A stretch of DNA of 64,000 nt from Aphrocallistes beatrix (GCA_963281255.1 OY725503.1:248001-312000), one strand, 5' to 3'; numbered from the stretch's first letter, positions 1 through 10,710 are shown. Numbers and translations: made by a program. Notes: generated by a model from the letters alone, not told the origin.

Positions 1-32
1 AATGAACGAATATTAGTTAACAGATTAAAATA

Positions 33-202
33 CAGTCGACTCCGCTTAATAGGGTCACATCGGTCAGAGGACATTTTGTCCCGATTAAGCGGAGAATCCT
101 ATTAACCGAAAATATTTCGTAGTAGCTTCTATGTGTGAGAGCTATTCCGGTCCTGCCAAAAGTGACCCGATTAAACAGTGACTCTATTAAGCAGAGTCAA
201 TG
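33..202. mobile_element. pogo/Tigger-like MITE, family P, copy 1 (in ACK intron 2)
   Basis: A short element of about 170 bp starts CAGTCGACTCCGCTTAATAG and ends in a degenerate inverted copy of that sequence. It is flanked by TA on both sides (31-32 and 203-204), as expected for Tc1/mariner/pogo insertions. It has no coding capacity. Further copies lie at 24363, 30490, 32523, 47275 and 49495. The TIR style resembles Tigger/pogo elements, but the autonomous partner is not in the window. Confidence 0.85.
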
Positions 203-254
203 TATCTCAAAACCCGATATTAATGGCGGTAAATGGTTAAGTGAAACAACTCAC

Positions 255-455
255 AGGCGCCATGTTCTGATTAAATTTCCACAATCCAGAAACCACTTCT
301 CCGAACACTCCTCTCCCCAACGGTTCCTTTTCTTCGATATCCTGATGCCCAATAATCTGGGCTCCTCTGTCTATGTTAATAACACCTCGAGTGACGTATA
401 TATCATCATAGATAGATTCCTCCACTGCTTCAGTAGCGTTCTTCCCGAACAGTTT
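255..455 (-). CDS. ACK/TNK-type tyrosine kinase, exon 2 (start of kinase domain; gene continues beyond the left edge)
   Basis: This 67-codon exon is bounded by an AG acceptor at 456-457 and a GTGAGT donor at 254-249, both phase 0, matching the donor of the exon at 1991-2239. It encodes a short linker containing Glu-Ser-Ile-Tyr-Asp-Asp, then a glycine-rich nucleotide-binding loop (Gly-Arg-Gly-Val-Phe-Gly-Glu-Val) that opens a protein kinase domain. Together with the upstream SAM-like exon this is the arrangement of ACK (TNK1/TNK2) non-receptor tyrosine kinases, which signal downstream of Cdc42 and receptors in other animals. The catalytic Lys, HRD and DFG parts lie off the window. Family assignment rests on domain order and similarity recalled for the ACK N-terminus; the splice model is inferred. 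Confidence 0.75.
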
Positions 456-1222
456 CTATAAATAGATATATATACCTATATATATATATATTTTAAGCGC
501 TTACAAAAGTCTAGGATAATTTTTATGAAGTAATTGAGAAATGAGTTTATGTCTTAGTAAGGGTAAAAACCAGGGAACTTCTAGGAAATAAAAAATAATA
601 AAATTTGTGTTTTATCGAAACGCTAAGATGAGTTATGCCTTCGAAATAAGTTCCAGTTTCTGACCAATGATCTTAAGACCTACTTTGGCCACCAATTTGT
701 CAAATTTAGAAATAAAATGAATTTAATGAGTCTGCTTGGGACCCAATCTATTTATAGTATATGACTCCAGGAATAGCTTCACATTCCAATCGTCGCTTAC
801 TGAAGCGAAGTTTCGGAATTCGTGTCTTCAAAGGGAACAAGAAACTCCTGATAATTAAAAGAGAAATATTTGAAAGATTTAAGTCAGGAATTGAAACCTC
901 TTTTTAGCTATGGACCCTCTATAGCGATTTCTTGTATTCAGTGGACCCCTGGTATCTTCTGTGGACCACTAAGGGGTCTATGGATCCCAGGTTAGGTCAC
1001 TGATTTAAGGAGTAGCATTCGCTGTTTAAAGCAATCTCAGAGTGATTCGGCATATAAAATGCTTATAATTATATCTACTGTCGTTACATCTCGACATTTC
1101 TACAAAACTTTGGCGTTCTAAAGTGAGATATGTGAATGTCTTATGAACAGTGGTTGTGAATCGAGAGTTGAATTTATCCAATCATTTTACGGTTATTCAA
1201 TAGTTTCTGATTCTGAATATTA

Positions 1223-1927
1223 CAGTCAGGGTCGTTTAATATGAACATTCGTTTATTATGAACTAACCTCCTGGTCCCAATTTAAATTTTTAGATAGGAT
1301 TTGTATTGAATCAAGTTCGCTTAATATGAAGTATCCTTACTATTAAAACTCGATTAATGTATATTTATTTATTTATATATATATATATATCTGTAACGAA
1401 TTGATTGAAGAAACTGCCAGTCACAGAATGCTGATTTTTGGCATGTAGGAGTATTTTGGCTATGGCTCCAGTAAGTTCTGAGCTCAGAGCAAAATGTCGA
1501 GTCATCATGGAATTATGACGTCATTGTCACATTTTTAAAAGTTAAGCAACACAGTTATTCGGGAATAACTCAGCCATTATAGGAGATAGAGGGCTGAAAT
1601 TTTAATAGAATCTGTATACTAACATATCTCACATATGATGCAACTATTAGCAAAAAATGATGACTCATCACTTTGTTATGACGTCGTCATTACGCATCAA
1701 AAATTTTTAAATTCACAAATTTGGTGATTTTTCGAGTGATATCGATTAGCACAGTAGAACAGACATATTTAGAGATGTTATCTCCCTTATAATTAACCAA
1801 TGTTACTCCAGGCGACCGAAGGGAGCCTCCGGCGGACACAAAGTGTCCGCCAGCCGCGAAGCGCGCTTGTCTCTATTATGAACAGATTTTTGGTCGCCTG
1901 GTGGTTCACAATAAGCGACCCTGGCTG
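1223..1927. mobile_element. TA-flanked MITE (TIR CAGTCAGGGTCG) split by a Helitron-like insertion
   Basis: The left end reads CAGTCAGGGTCGTTTAAT and the right end is its imperfect inverse, with TA at 1221-1222 and 1928-1929. Removing 1334-1869 restores an element of about 170 bp, so the Helitron-like DNA landed in a pre-existing MITE. Confidence 0.75.
1334..1869 (+). mobile_element. Helitron-like element H1, complete (TC...CTTG)
   Basis: It begins TCCTTACTATTAAAACTCG after a host A and ends in a GC-rich palindromic stretch followed by CTTG before a host T. There is no target duplication, and excision rejoins a plausible host AT. These are Helitron hallmarks (5' TC, 3' hairpin, A/T target), except that the usual CTRR end is CTTG here. 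It is about 536 bp and non-autonomous. An internal block shared by the copies contains TGACGTCA-like palindromes and TGATGACTCATCA. Confidence 0.7.
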
Positions 1928-1990
1928 TATATTTCATTAGGTGCTAAATTACGTTATTTTAAAATGAACCACTTCAACAAGTATTCTCAC

Positions 1991-2239
1991 CTTTAAAAGT
2001 GGTCTCGTCTGATTGACATGTTCCCAGAACCTCTCTCTTTCAGGTTGACTCATCCCAATCTCAAATAGAAATTGGTCTTTCACGTATCTCTGTAAATCTC
2101 TGACTCTGTACACTCCTTTCTGAATGAACGTGTCAACGTATTTCGATAGCTTTGCTTTCTGCAAAAAAGATTTCAGTTTTTCTAGTTCCTTGCTATCAAT
2201 ATCTGGATTCAGGTCGAAAGAGGATACATACGTTTCCAT
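1991..2239 (-). CDS. ACK/TNK-type tyrosine kinase, exon 1 (SAM-like domain)
   Basis: The ATG at 2237-2239 opens an 83-codon exon that ends phase 0 at a GTGAGA donor (1990-1985). Residues about 15-78 form a SAM-like helical bundle, with the signature Tyr-Val-Lys followed by Ile-Gly-Met-x-x-Pro and then Phe-Trp-Glu. The same spacing is found in the N-terminal SAM domain of ACK kinases, where it supports membrane targeting and dimerisation. It joins in frame to the kinase-loop exon at 255-455. A damaged copy of the start of this exon lies at 7285-7360 inside the NHL array. Without the downstream exons, TNK1 and TNK2 types cannot be separated. Confidence 0.75.
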
Positions 2240-2839
2240 TGGTTAAAGTTGGGATTCTAATTATAGTAACAAATTGAGTAAATTTTTTATATATCCCTCA
2301 AATTGATTAAAAATAAAAATATTTGAAAAGAATTGATTTATCATAAAATTCAGGGTTTCCATTATACATTGACATTTCAATGACACTTTCAAATTTTTGA
2401 AAAACTGTTGAAATCAGGTGACAGAATCCTAACTACTGGTCCAGGTTCAACCTGACCACTTTTAGACCACTTCACACCTGGTGACTAGTCTTGAAGTGGC
2501 AGTAAGTGGTTTCTATCTATGCTATAAATAGGTTTAAAATAGGTATTTATAACAATCAAAATGCGTAAATATAAATTTCAAAAGCATTAGCATATTCTAG
2601 TTGAACATTATTCAATCTCCTTTCGTATGCTGAGAGAATTTAGAAAGGAGAATTTGCAATGAAGTTATGACAGAGCTTGAATTAGGAATTATTCTTTGTT
2701 GTAAACTAAAATTATAATTACTTTCCCCGACAACAAAGTTGGCTTAAAGTTATGTCACTTTAAGGATAAACTTTAAGGATAAACAAAAAAGGACAAATTT
2801 CGATAGTAAATAAAACTCGATTTCGGAATATATTAGGTA
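2240..2839. other. ACK 5' flank, source of duplicated blocks
   Basis: This is non-coding sequence upstream of the ACK start codon. Related blocks recur at about 7360-8040 and 16200-16720, downstream of two NHL genes, so it was copied with the array. I see no gene in it. Confidence 0.65.
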
Positions 2840-3375
2840 CAAGCGCGCTTCGCTTGCTTGCGCTGCGCGGCTGGCGGACACTTCGTGTCCGCCGGAGGCT
2901 CCCTTCGGTCGCCTGGAGGTGACATTGGTTAATTATAAGGGAGATAACATCTCTAAATATGTTCATCTTAGTGTTAAAACTGATTTCATTCGAAAAATCA
3001 CCAAATTTGTCAATTTTAAAATTTTTTTGATGCGTAATGATGACGTCATAACAAAGTGATGAGTCATCATTTTTTGATGAAAGTCGCATCATATGTGAGG
3101 TATGTTAGTATACAGATTTTATTAAAATTTCAGCCTTCTATCTCCTACAATGGCTGAGTTATGCCCGAATAACTGTGTTGCTTAACTTTGAAAAATGTGA
3201 CAATGACGTCATAATTCCATGATGAGTCGACATTTTGCTCTGAACTCAGAACTTACTGGAGCCATAGCCAAAAGACTCCCACATGCCAAAAATCAGCCTT
3301 CTGCGCCCGGCAGTTTCTTCAATCAATTCGTTACATATATATATATATACAATAATCGAGTTTTAATAGTAAGGA
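2840..3375 (-). mobile_element. Helitron-like element H2, complete
   Basis: This is the reverse orientation of H1: the 3' CTTG is read as CAAG at 2840-2843 and the 5' TC lies at 3375-3374. A host T follows the 3' end and a host A precedes the 5' end when read on the minus strand. It is 536 bp, the same length as H1. Confidence 0.75.
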
Positions 3376-3385
3376 TTTATATATA

Positions 3386-4489
3386 CAAGCGCGCTTCGCT
3401 TGCTTGCGCTGCGCGGCTGGCGGACACTTCGTGTCCGCCGGAGGCTCCCTTCGGTCGCCTGGGATAACATTGGTTAATTATAAGGGAGATAGCATCTCTA
3501 AATATGTATGTCCTACTATGATAATCGATATCACTCGAAAAATCACCAAATTTGTCAATTTGAAAATTTTTGATGCGCGCAATGATGACGTCATAACAAA
3601 GTGATGACTCATCATTTTTTGACGATAGTTGTATCATATGTGACGCATGTTAGTATACATATTCTATTAAAATTTCAACCATCTATCTCCTATAATGGCT
3701 GAGTTATGCTCGAATAACTGTGTTGCTTAACTTTTAAAAATGTGACAATGACGTCATAATTCCATGATGAGTCGACATTTTGCTCTGAGCTCAGAACTTA
3801 CTGGAGCCATAGCCAAAATACTCTCACATGCCAAAAATTAGCTTTCTGCGTCCGGCAGTTTCTCCAATCAATTCGTTACAGAGATATATATATATATATA
3901 AATAAATATATAAATACAAGCGCGCTTCGCTTGCTTGCGCTGCGCGGCTGGCGGACACTTCGTGTCCGCTAGAGGCTCCCTTCGGTCGCCTGGAGGTGAC
4001 ATTGGTTAATTATAAGGGAGATAACATCTCTAAATATGTCCATCTTAGTGTTAAAACCGATTTCACTCGAAAAATCACCAAATTTGTCAATTTTAAAATT
4101 TTTGATGCGTAATGATGACGTCATAACAAAGTGATGAGTCATCATTTTTTGATGAAAGTCGCATCATATGTGAGATATGTTAGTATACAGATTTTATTAA
4201 AATTTCAGCCTTCTATCTCCTATAATGGCTGAGTTATGCCCGAATAACTGTGTTGCTTAACTTTTAAAAATGTGACAATGACGTCATAATTCCATGATGA
4301 GTCGATATTTTGCTCTGAACTCAGAACTTACTGGAGCCATAGCCAAAAGACTCCCACATGCCAAAAATCAGCCTTCTGCGCCCGGCAGTTTCTTCAATCA
4401 ATTCGTTACAGAGATATATATATATATATATATACAATAATCGAGTTTTAATAGTTAAGGATATATTAATCGAGTTTTAATAGTAAGGA
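3386..4489 (-). mobile_element. Helitron-like element H3, interrupted by H4
   Basis: The 3' end (CAAG at 3386-3389) and the 5' end (AAGGA ending at 4489) belong to one copy, with H4 (3917-4451) inserted near its 5' AT-rich tract. Deleting H4 restores a normal-length copy and a host AT junction. This nesting explains the doubled 5' terminus at 4430-4490. Confidence 0.7.
3917..4451 (-). mobile_element. Helitron-like element H4, nested in H3
   Basis: It has the same ends as H1-H3, with CAAG at 3917-3920 and AAGGA ending at 4451. Host T and A flank it as expected for an AT target. Confidence 0.75.
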
Positions 4490-4846
4490 TATATACTGTA
4501 AAACAGTTCAAATTCACTGAAGGAACGATTTCGTAACTGGGTGGAGCAAATTCGAATCTTCCGAAAAAATGCCGAATCAACACATGGATTATTATCTTTG
4601 TTTTCACCTTTTCAAATTCAAAAATATTTGTTTTTTTGGCATAACAATGTAATTCAATAGCGTAGTGCTTTAAACCATTTTGACTATGGACTCCATGTAG
4701 CAATCCATCGATCTCCCCCAAGAACGAACTTTCACAAACTTTGGATTCAATTAGACATAAATGAGACACATAATGTAACAACAAATCTAAGACCAACTAG
4801 CTATACATGGTCATAAACTAATAACTAGAGTAGAACAGTAGGAGAG

Positions 4847-6085
4847 TTAGAATATCTGAAGAGGGAAGTTAGGATTACGAGAAGCTACTATGATTCTATT
4901 TTCAGAATCGACAGTTATTCCTGTAGGGTAATAGAATTCTCCTCTTCCTGTTCCTTTTCTACCGAACTTGTGTATCAGCTCTCCTTTGCTTGTAAATATT
5001 CGGACGCAATGAGCTGACCAATCAGTTATTATAACATTCTGTTCAGCATCCAGAAAGAAATGGAATGGATTAGTCACATGCCCACCTCTTCCACGTGGAA
5101 TTATCTCCCTAATCAGCTGATGAGTGTAATTATAGTAACGAATCCAATGTTCTCCTACTGTCAGCACTACTATCTCCTCAGCTGTTATCTTGATGTCGCG
5201 AGGATCAGGAATATCTGAAATAACTGAATTGAATGCAAGATTCAAGTTCAAACATTGAATTCTATTATTGCCCCAGTCACATACGTAAATTCGATTTTTA
5301 TCGTTGGAAACAGCAACAGCACGAGGATAGGCAAATTCGAGGTTCTTCTTACCTTTCTTCCCGACTGACTTCAAGAATTTCCCTTCAGCAGTGTACTCAT
5401 TCAGACAATGACAATTATAGTGTGTAACATACACTGAGTTGTTACTGATACTTATACCAAATGGATAAAGTATATTTCCACTGAAAGCGAATAAGAATTC
5501 CAAAGATTTGGTAAAGACTTGGACACGATCATTCCCATGATCACATACATAAACATTGTTTGTTTCAGGATGAATAGCGATTGAGTGAGGGTTATTAAAG
5601 AATATTCCAGCATACTTAGATTTCTCTTCACTGTGTTTACTAGCTACGATTACTGGGTTTTCTATTTCCCTATAGTCTCGGAAAGAACTCACCCTAATCG
5701 CTCCTAACTCACTCAATCTAGCTTCCAACTCTGCATCCCACTCCAACTCTACTCTCCTCATGCTAGCTCTCTCCTTCTCCCAATCTTCCCTTAGCTTCCT
5801 CACACGGTCATCCAACTCTGAAACGTGTTGCATCACTAGATCTTTGTTTTTGTTTACTTTTGATGTAGCTAACTCAACCTCTTTCAATTTTTCCAAGTCC
5901 TCAATCTGTTCAGTAATAGCATCCCCCCTGTATCGCTCCTCTAGCTGATCCAACTCCGATAGCAGTTCGGTCTCTCTCTCTCTTTGCACCTGATGAGCTC
6001 TAAAGAACTTCCTTCTTATTTCCTCTCTCACTCTCTCTATCTTCGACCGAAACCTATCCTCGCTTAACACACTAACACTAGCCAT
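4847..6085 (-). CDS. Coiled-coil/NHL-repeat protein 1 (TRIM-NHL-like, no RING or B-box)
   Basis: This is an intronless gene of 412 residues. Residues about 10-140 are a charged heptad-rich coiled coil like the coil of TRIM proteins. Residues about 165-412 hold six NHL repeats, each with a Pro-x-x-Ile/Val core and a C/V-D-x-x-N-x-R-I/V-Q pattern, enough for a six-bladed beta-propeller. RING and B-box zinc fingers are absent, so it is unlikely to be a ubiquitin ligase by itself; propellers of this class bind protein or RNA. The start belongs to the MASVSVLSEDRF type shared with the genes at 13773 and 19698. A TATATAAAG box lies at 6164-6156, 71-79 bp upstream of the ATG. It is the leftmost array member, nearest ACK. 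Its function is unknown. Confidence 0.85.
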   Translation of the reverse strand: MASVSVLSEDRFRSKIERVREEIRRKFFRAHQVQRERETELLSELDQLEERYRGDAITEQIEDLEKLKEVELATSKVNKNKDLVMQHVSELDDRVRKLREDWEKERASMRRVELEWDAELEARLSELGAIRVSSFRDYREIENPVIVASKHSEEKSKYAGIFFNNPHSIAIHPETNNVYVCDHGNDRVQVFTKSLEFLFAFSGNILYPFGISISNNSVYVTHYNCHCLNEYTAEGKFLKSVGKKGKKNLEFAYPRAVAVSNDKNRIYVCDWGNNRIQCLNLNLAFNSVISDIPDPRDIKITAEEIVVLTVGEHWIRYYNYTHQLIREIIPRGRGGHVTNPFHFFLDAEQNVIITDWSAHCVRIFTSKGELIHKFGRKGTGRGEFYYPTGITVDSENRIIVASRNPNFPLQIF

Positions 6086-6936
6086 TTCTTCCAGTCAAAC
6101 TCACTCACTTCTTCCAAATAGCAAATCGTATATATTCAATCATCATTCTATATAGCTTTATATATCTGTCTATTCTACACTGAAACATGTTCTATCAGTG
6201 TTAGTACCAATTGGAACTAAACAAACTGGCAAATCGTCTTTTGAATAAATTAAGAATAATTCTAAATTTGGAAATAACTATCTATAGAAATTAAACCATG
6301 TTTGTTGTTTTCTTCGTAGTTTCGTCTACAGTTCGAAATCACTTACAATAGTTGTTACATCAATAACTTATCAGTAACAGAGTTCAAACTAACCATGCAA
6401 GATTGGTTAGTGAAAGTGGTCACACGACACAAACCACTTTCATTCTCATCCATTATACAAACTCAAAACAACTAATCTCAGATCATTCTAGAGAACTTTG
6501 TGATATTACTTACTGAGTCGAGTTTAAAGGAGTTTGATTCGTTAAGAAAGCACGAGACAAAACTTGTACTGTATCTGCAGAGTATCTTTAATCACATTTT
6601 GAACTTTACAAGATTGGTCGTGAACTTAACACAAATCTAACAACATTTGTTGTTCTGAATTGAAGAGTGTTTACTTGTATATTATACATATACTTGTACT
6701 ATTAAAACAATGGTTTTTATCCGTTTGTGCAAATTGAATGAAGAACTGGGAGGTGCTAGAAATGAGAGATTTTGTACACAAGCAAATAATGATAAATCTA
6801 CAAAGGAGTTAGAAGATCTAAGCGAAATCCTCTCACTTCGACAAATTGTGCTGACCAATGAAATTCAATTATTTTATAATGGATTGTGATTTAAACAGCA
6901 GATGTTATACGAGCAAGTGAAGAAATTAAAAAATGA
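6086..6936. other. Duplicated 5' flank of MASVSV-type NHL genes
   Basis: This block is repeated upstream of the genes at 13773-15008 and 19698-20933. Part of it (about 6700-6850) resembles the 5' region of Helitron-like DNA at 36580-36800. The site TTGTTGTT at 6647-6654 is the uninterrupted counterpart of the insertion site of the element at 21507-21923. No gene is seen. Confidence 0.6.
6156..6164 (-). promoter_or_regulatory. TATA box of NHL gene 1
   Basis: TATATAAAG on the minus strand lies about 71-79 bp before the ATG. The same motif in the same context precedes the MASVSV-type genes starting at 15008 and 20933. Confidence 0.55.
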
Positions 6937-7170
6937 TTATTCTTTTCTATTGGAATTGTTGTTTGGAAGTCCTTCTAGATTTTCTGTTTTTGTTTTTGAA
7001 GATTGAGAAACTACACCAAAATCCTTGTTTACATTATTATTGTATTTGTTGATACAAACTCGGATGTTCATTGGTTCTGACATTCTACGTGATGCATCAC
7101 GAGTACTAGGAATCTGATTCATTTTACTTAAACTCTGACTGAAGGAAACTTTTTGATGATCATGTTTATT

Positions 7171-7208
<38 letters not shown>

Positions 7209-7250
7209 ACTGTTTTTGTTGTTATTGTTTTGCTGTCATGTTTTGAATAT
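6937..7250 (-). pseudogene. ATG4 linker-exon fragment (duplication scar)
   Basis: This stretch encodes the same sequence as the ATG4 linker at about 23650-23940, including the polyglutamine run (TTG repeats at about 7172-7207), but nothing else of the protease. It is fused at about 7285 to a piece of the ACK first exon. It was carried here by array duplication and is not a functional gene. Confidence 0.8.
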
Positions 7251-7284
7251 GTAACTTAGCATAGAAAAATGTTTCTTAGATAGA

Positions 7285-7365
7285 TTTCAGTTTCTTTACT
7301 AGCTCCTTGCTATCAATATCTGGATTCTTGTCGAAAGAGGATATATACGTTTCCTTTGGCTAAAG
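7285..7365 (-). pseudogene. ACK exon 1 fragment (duplication scar)
   Basis: It matches the first codons and leader of the ACK exon at about 2170-2250. The start codon position reads AAG instead of ATG, and the SAM-like part beyond the first residues is missing because ATG4-derived DNA takes its place. It is followed by copied ACK 5' flank to about 8040. Confidence 0.75.
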
Positions 7366-8421
7366 CTGGGATTCTAGTTATGGTAACAAATTGAATAAAT
7401 TTTGTGTAACTGCCTCAAATTGATTAAAAATAAAATTTGTTTGACAGAATTGTTTTGATGATGAAATTCTAGGTTTATAAATAACACTACTTTCCATCAT
7501 ACATTGACATTTCAATGATACTTTCAAATCTTTAAAAAACTTTGAAATCAAGTGACAGAGTAGTAACCACTGATCCAGTTTAAAACTGACCACTTTTGAT
7601 CAATTTAGCCTCGATAGGGACCATTTGTGGGATCGGACTGGTTTCTAACTAATCACTTTTTAGTCTCAACCAGACCACTTCACACCTTGTGACTACAACC
7701 TTGAAGTGGCAGTAAGTGGTTTCTATCTATGCTATAAATAGGTTTAAAAGAGGTATTTATAGCAATCAAAATGCATAAATGTAATTTCAAAAGCATTAGC
7801 ATATTCAAGTTGAACATTATTCAATCTCCTTTCGTAGCTCAGAGATTTAGAAAGGAGAATTTGCAATGAAGTTATGACAGTGTTTGAATCAGGAATTAAT
7901 CATTGTTGTAAACTAAAATTGTTATTACGTTCCCTGACAACAAAGTCGGCTTAAAGTTATGTTACTTTTCAGGATAATCTCTCGGAAAGGACAAATTTCT
8001 AATGTAAAATTTCGATAGTAAATAAAACTAGATTTTGGAATATATTAGGTATTTATATACTGTAAAACAGTTCAAATTCACTGAAAGAACGATTTCGTAA
8101 CTGGATGGAGCAAATTCGAGTCTTCGGACAAAAATGCCAAATCAACATAGACTATGACCTTCGTTTTCACCTTTTCAAATTCAAAAATATTTGTTTTTTG
8201 GCATAACATTGTAATTCAGCAGCTTAGTGTTTTAAACCATTTTGGCTGTGGAATCCTTGTAACAATGTTTCTATTTCCATCGATCTCCCCAAAGAAAGAA
8301 CTTTCGCAATCTTAGATGGCTTCAATTAGACATAAATGAGACACATAATGTAATAAAGAATTTAAGACCAACTAGGTATACATGGTCATAAACTAATAAC
8401 TAGAGTAGAACAGTAGGAGAG

Positions 8422-9657
8422 TTAGAACATCTGAAGACAAAAGTTAGGATTTTGAGAAGCTACTATGATCCTATTTTCAGAATCGACAGCTATTCCTGTA
8501 GGACCAGAGAATTCTCCTTTCCCTGTTCCTTCCCTACCGAATTTGTGTATCAGCTCTCCCTTGCTTGAAAATATTAGGACACAATGAGCTGACCAATCAG
8601 TTATTAGAATATTCTGTTCAGAATCCAGACAGAAATACCATGGATAAATCACATGTCCACCTTCTCTATATGGAATTATCTCCCTAATCAGCTGATGAGT
8701 GTAATTATAGTAACGAATACAATGTTCTCCTCTTGCCAGCACTACTATCTCCTCAGCTGTTATCTTGATGTCGTTGGGAAGAGGAATATCTGTAATAACT
8801 GAATTGAATGTAAGATTCAAGTTCAAACATTGAATTCTATTATTGTTACTGTCACATATATAAATTCTATTTTTATCGCTGGAAGCAGCAACACCACGAG
8901 GATAGACAAATTCGAGTTTCTTCTTTCCTTGTCTCCCGACTGACTTCATAAATTTCCCTTCAGCAGTGTACTCATTCAGACAATGACCATAAAATTGTGT
9001 AACATACACTGAGTTGTTACTGATACACATACCATCTGGAAAGTTCATCTTTTCACCGAAATCGAATAAGAACTGCAAAGATTTGGTAAAGACTTGGACA
9101 CGATGATTCATACCATCGCATACATAAACATTGTTTGTTTCAGGATTAATAGCGATTGAGCGGGGATAACGGAACATTCCAGCGGACTTAGATTTCTCTT
9201 TACTGTGTTTAGCAGCTACGATTACTGGGTTTTCTATTTCCTTATAATCCCGAACAGAACTCACCCTAATCGCTCCTAACTCACTCAATCTAGCTTCCAA
9301 CTCTGCATCCCACTCCAACTCTACTCTCTTCATGCTAGCTCTCTCCTTCTCCCAATCTTCCCTTAGCTTCCTCACACGGTCATCCAACTCTGAAACGTGT
9401 TGCATCACTAGATCTTTGTTTTTGTTTACCTTTGATGTAGCTAACTCAACCTCTTTCAATTTTTCCAAGTCTTCAATCTGTTCAGTAATAGCATCCCCTC
9501 TGTATCGCTCCTCTAGCTGATCCAACTCTGATAGCAGTTCGGTCTCTCTCTCTCCTAGCACCTGATGAGCTCTAAAGAACTTCCTTCCTATTTCCTCTCT
9601 CACTCTACTCACGTGTTCTAGGAATCTGTCAGGTTCCTGTAAATTAGGAGTAGCCAT
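8422..9657 (-). CDS. Coiled-coil/NHL-repeat protein 2
   Basis: This gene encodes 411 residues from the ATG at 9657, chosen because the MATPNLQEPDRFLEH start is shared with the genes beginning at 13065 and 18226; the open frame upstream is not needed. It has the same plan as gene 1: an N-terminal coiled coil and six NHL repeats. Over about 190 bp of the coil region (9332-9520 against 5760-5948) it differs from gene 1 at only a few bases, while the propellers differ much more. The downstream flank holds the ACK-derived scar. Its partner and function are unknown. Confidence 0.83.
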   Translation of the reverse strand: MATPNLQEPDRFLEHVSRVREEIGRKFFRAHQVLGERETELLSELDQLEERYRGDAITEQIEDLEKLKEVELATSKVNKNKDLVMQHVSELDDRVRKLREDWEKERASMKRVELEWDAELEARLSELGAIRVSSVRDYKEIENPVIVAAKHSKEKSKSAGMFRYPRSIAINPETNNVYVCDGMNHRVQVFTKSLQFLFDFGEKMNFPDGMCISNNSVYVTQFYGHCLNEYTAEGKFMKSVGRQGKKKLEFVYPRGVAASSDKNRIYICDSNNNRIQCLNLNLTFNSVITDIPLPNDIKITAEEIVVLARGEHCIRYYNYTHQLIREIIPYREGGHVIYPWYFCLDSEQNILITDWSAHCVLIFSSKGELIHKFGREGTGKGEFSGPTGIAVDSENRIIVASQNPNFCLQMF

Positions 9658-10043
9658 GTCTTGTAACTTCAAAATAGTTGAATCGTAAATATAAATTTGA
9701 ATAGAACTGTTCTGATAGAACAAACTTGCTTTCTAATTTATTCTTTCGTTACTTTAGCCTAATACTTACTTCTGTCTATTACGCAGACTACCAACCATCA
9801 CGTGTTATTTTACTATTACACTGTATGACGATAGCATAATAATACAAGAGCGTGATCTTGCACTGTATATTGAGTAGATTGAGAAACAACAACTCTGTTT
9901 GCATAAATAATCATTGTATTTGTTGATATCATAGACTCATTTAAGTAAGACTGTAGGCGTTCAATCTCAGTCCTGGAACTTAGGTCCATTGTGTATTATT
10001 GATATCTCGTAATCCGCTCAAGTTAGACATAAGAAATGTATTA
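9658..10043. other. 5' flank of NHL gene 2
   Basis: Non-coding; a related block lies upstream of the MATPNL-type gene at 18226 (about 18230-18650). No clear TATA box was found for this promoter type. Confidence 0.5.
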
Positions 10044-10344
10044 CAGTACACCCTTGCTAATCCGAACACTTCATTCTTACAATCCGAACACCCGAAATAT
10101 AATCTTATTCACCTATATGCTTTAAATCAACGTTTATAATATTATATATTTCAATAAGATTGAGAAACCTCATTAAAGAAGCAATCATAACAAAATATTA
10201 TCCTTAATATTCTAACAATTCAAATTTTTTACAGTTAATGCCCCATTGAATTAGTGTTATTTCACTAATCGGAACAAATTCACTAATCCGAACGATTTTT
10301 TAGATCATTGGCACAGAACTGTTCAGATTAGCGAGGGTGTACTG
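10044..10344. mobile_element. TA-flanked MITE, family N, copy 1
   Basis: The ends are CAGTACACCCTTGCTAATCC and its inverse, with TA at 10042-10043 and 10345-10346. The internal sequence is AT-rich. A full relative lies at 19117-19418 and a right-end fragment at about 10590-10710. Confidence 0.8.
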
Positions 10345-10589
10345 TATTGTCAAATAGGAAGTCGTATTTTCATAGTTAATTGGTCAAGTTTGCTTACATC
10401 AACTATGTATAGAATGTGAGTTATGTAGTTTTCACATCTGTTTTTCAACAAATTTCAGATTCATTTTGGTAATATTCTGATCTGTTTTAAGCACATTTTA
10501 AAGCGTTATTAATGTATGATTTTGAAACATGATCAAGGTAGGAATGGGTTGATTCGCAATTTTTGAAATTTTCTAATAGAATGTTGCTA

Positions 10590-10710
10590 AATTCCTTATT
10601 GAAATATATAATATTATAAACGTTGATTTAAAGCATAGAGGCGAATAATATCATATTTCAGGTGTTCGAATTGTAAGAATGAAGTGTTCGGATTAGCAAG
10701 GGTGCTCTGT
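10590..10710. mobile_element. MITE family N, right-end fragment
   Basis: It matches the right third of the element at 19117-19418 and ends AAGGGTGCTCTG before TA. The left part is missing. Confidence 0.6.

Larger units (their letters stand above)
456..1990 (-). other. ACK intron 1
   Basis: A 1,535-bp intron lies between the SAM-like and kinase exons. It holds a TA-flanked MITE (1223-1927) that was itself split by a Helitron-like element (1334-1869). A fragment at about 944-1004 resembles the right end of the hAT-like repeat seen at 44015 and 55402. I see no coding sequence. Confidence 0.7.

Noticed and set aside
135-461. Plus-strand open frame of 108 codons over a MITE and the ACK kinase exon
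   Set aside because: It is antisense to a well-supported exon and includes transposon DNA; no recognisable protein.
2760-3637. Several open frames in the Helitron-like copies (for example 2760-3092 and 3377-3637)
   Set aside because: They coincide with repeated non-coding element sequence and its GC-rich palindrome, and no protein family is visible.
3386-4489. Closely spaced similar repeats considered as a CRISPR array
   Set aside because: The repeats are about 500 bp, eukaryotic and have Helitron-like ends; there are no short regular spacers.
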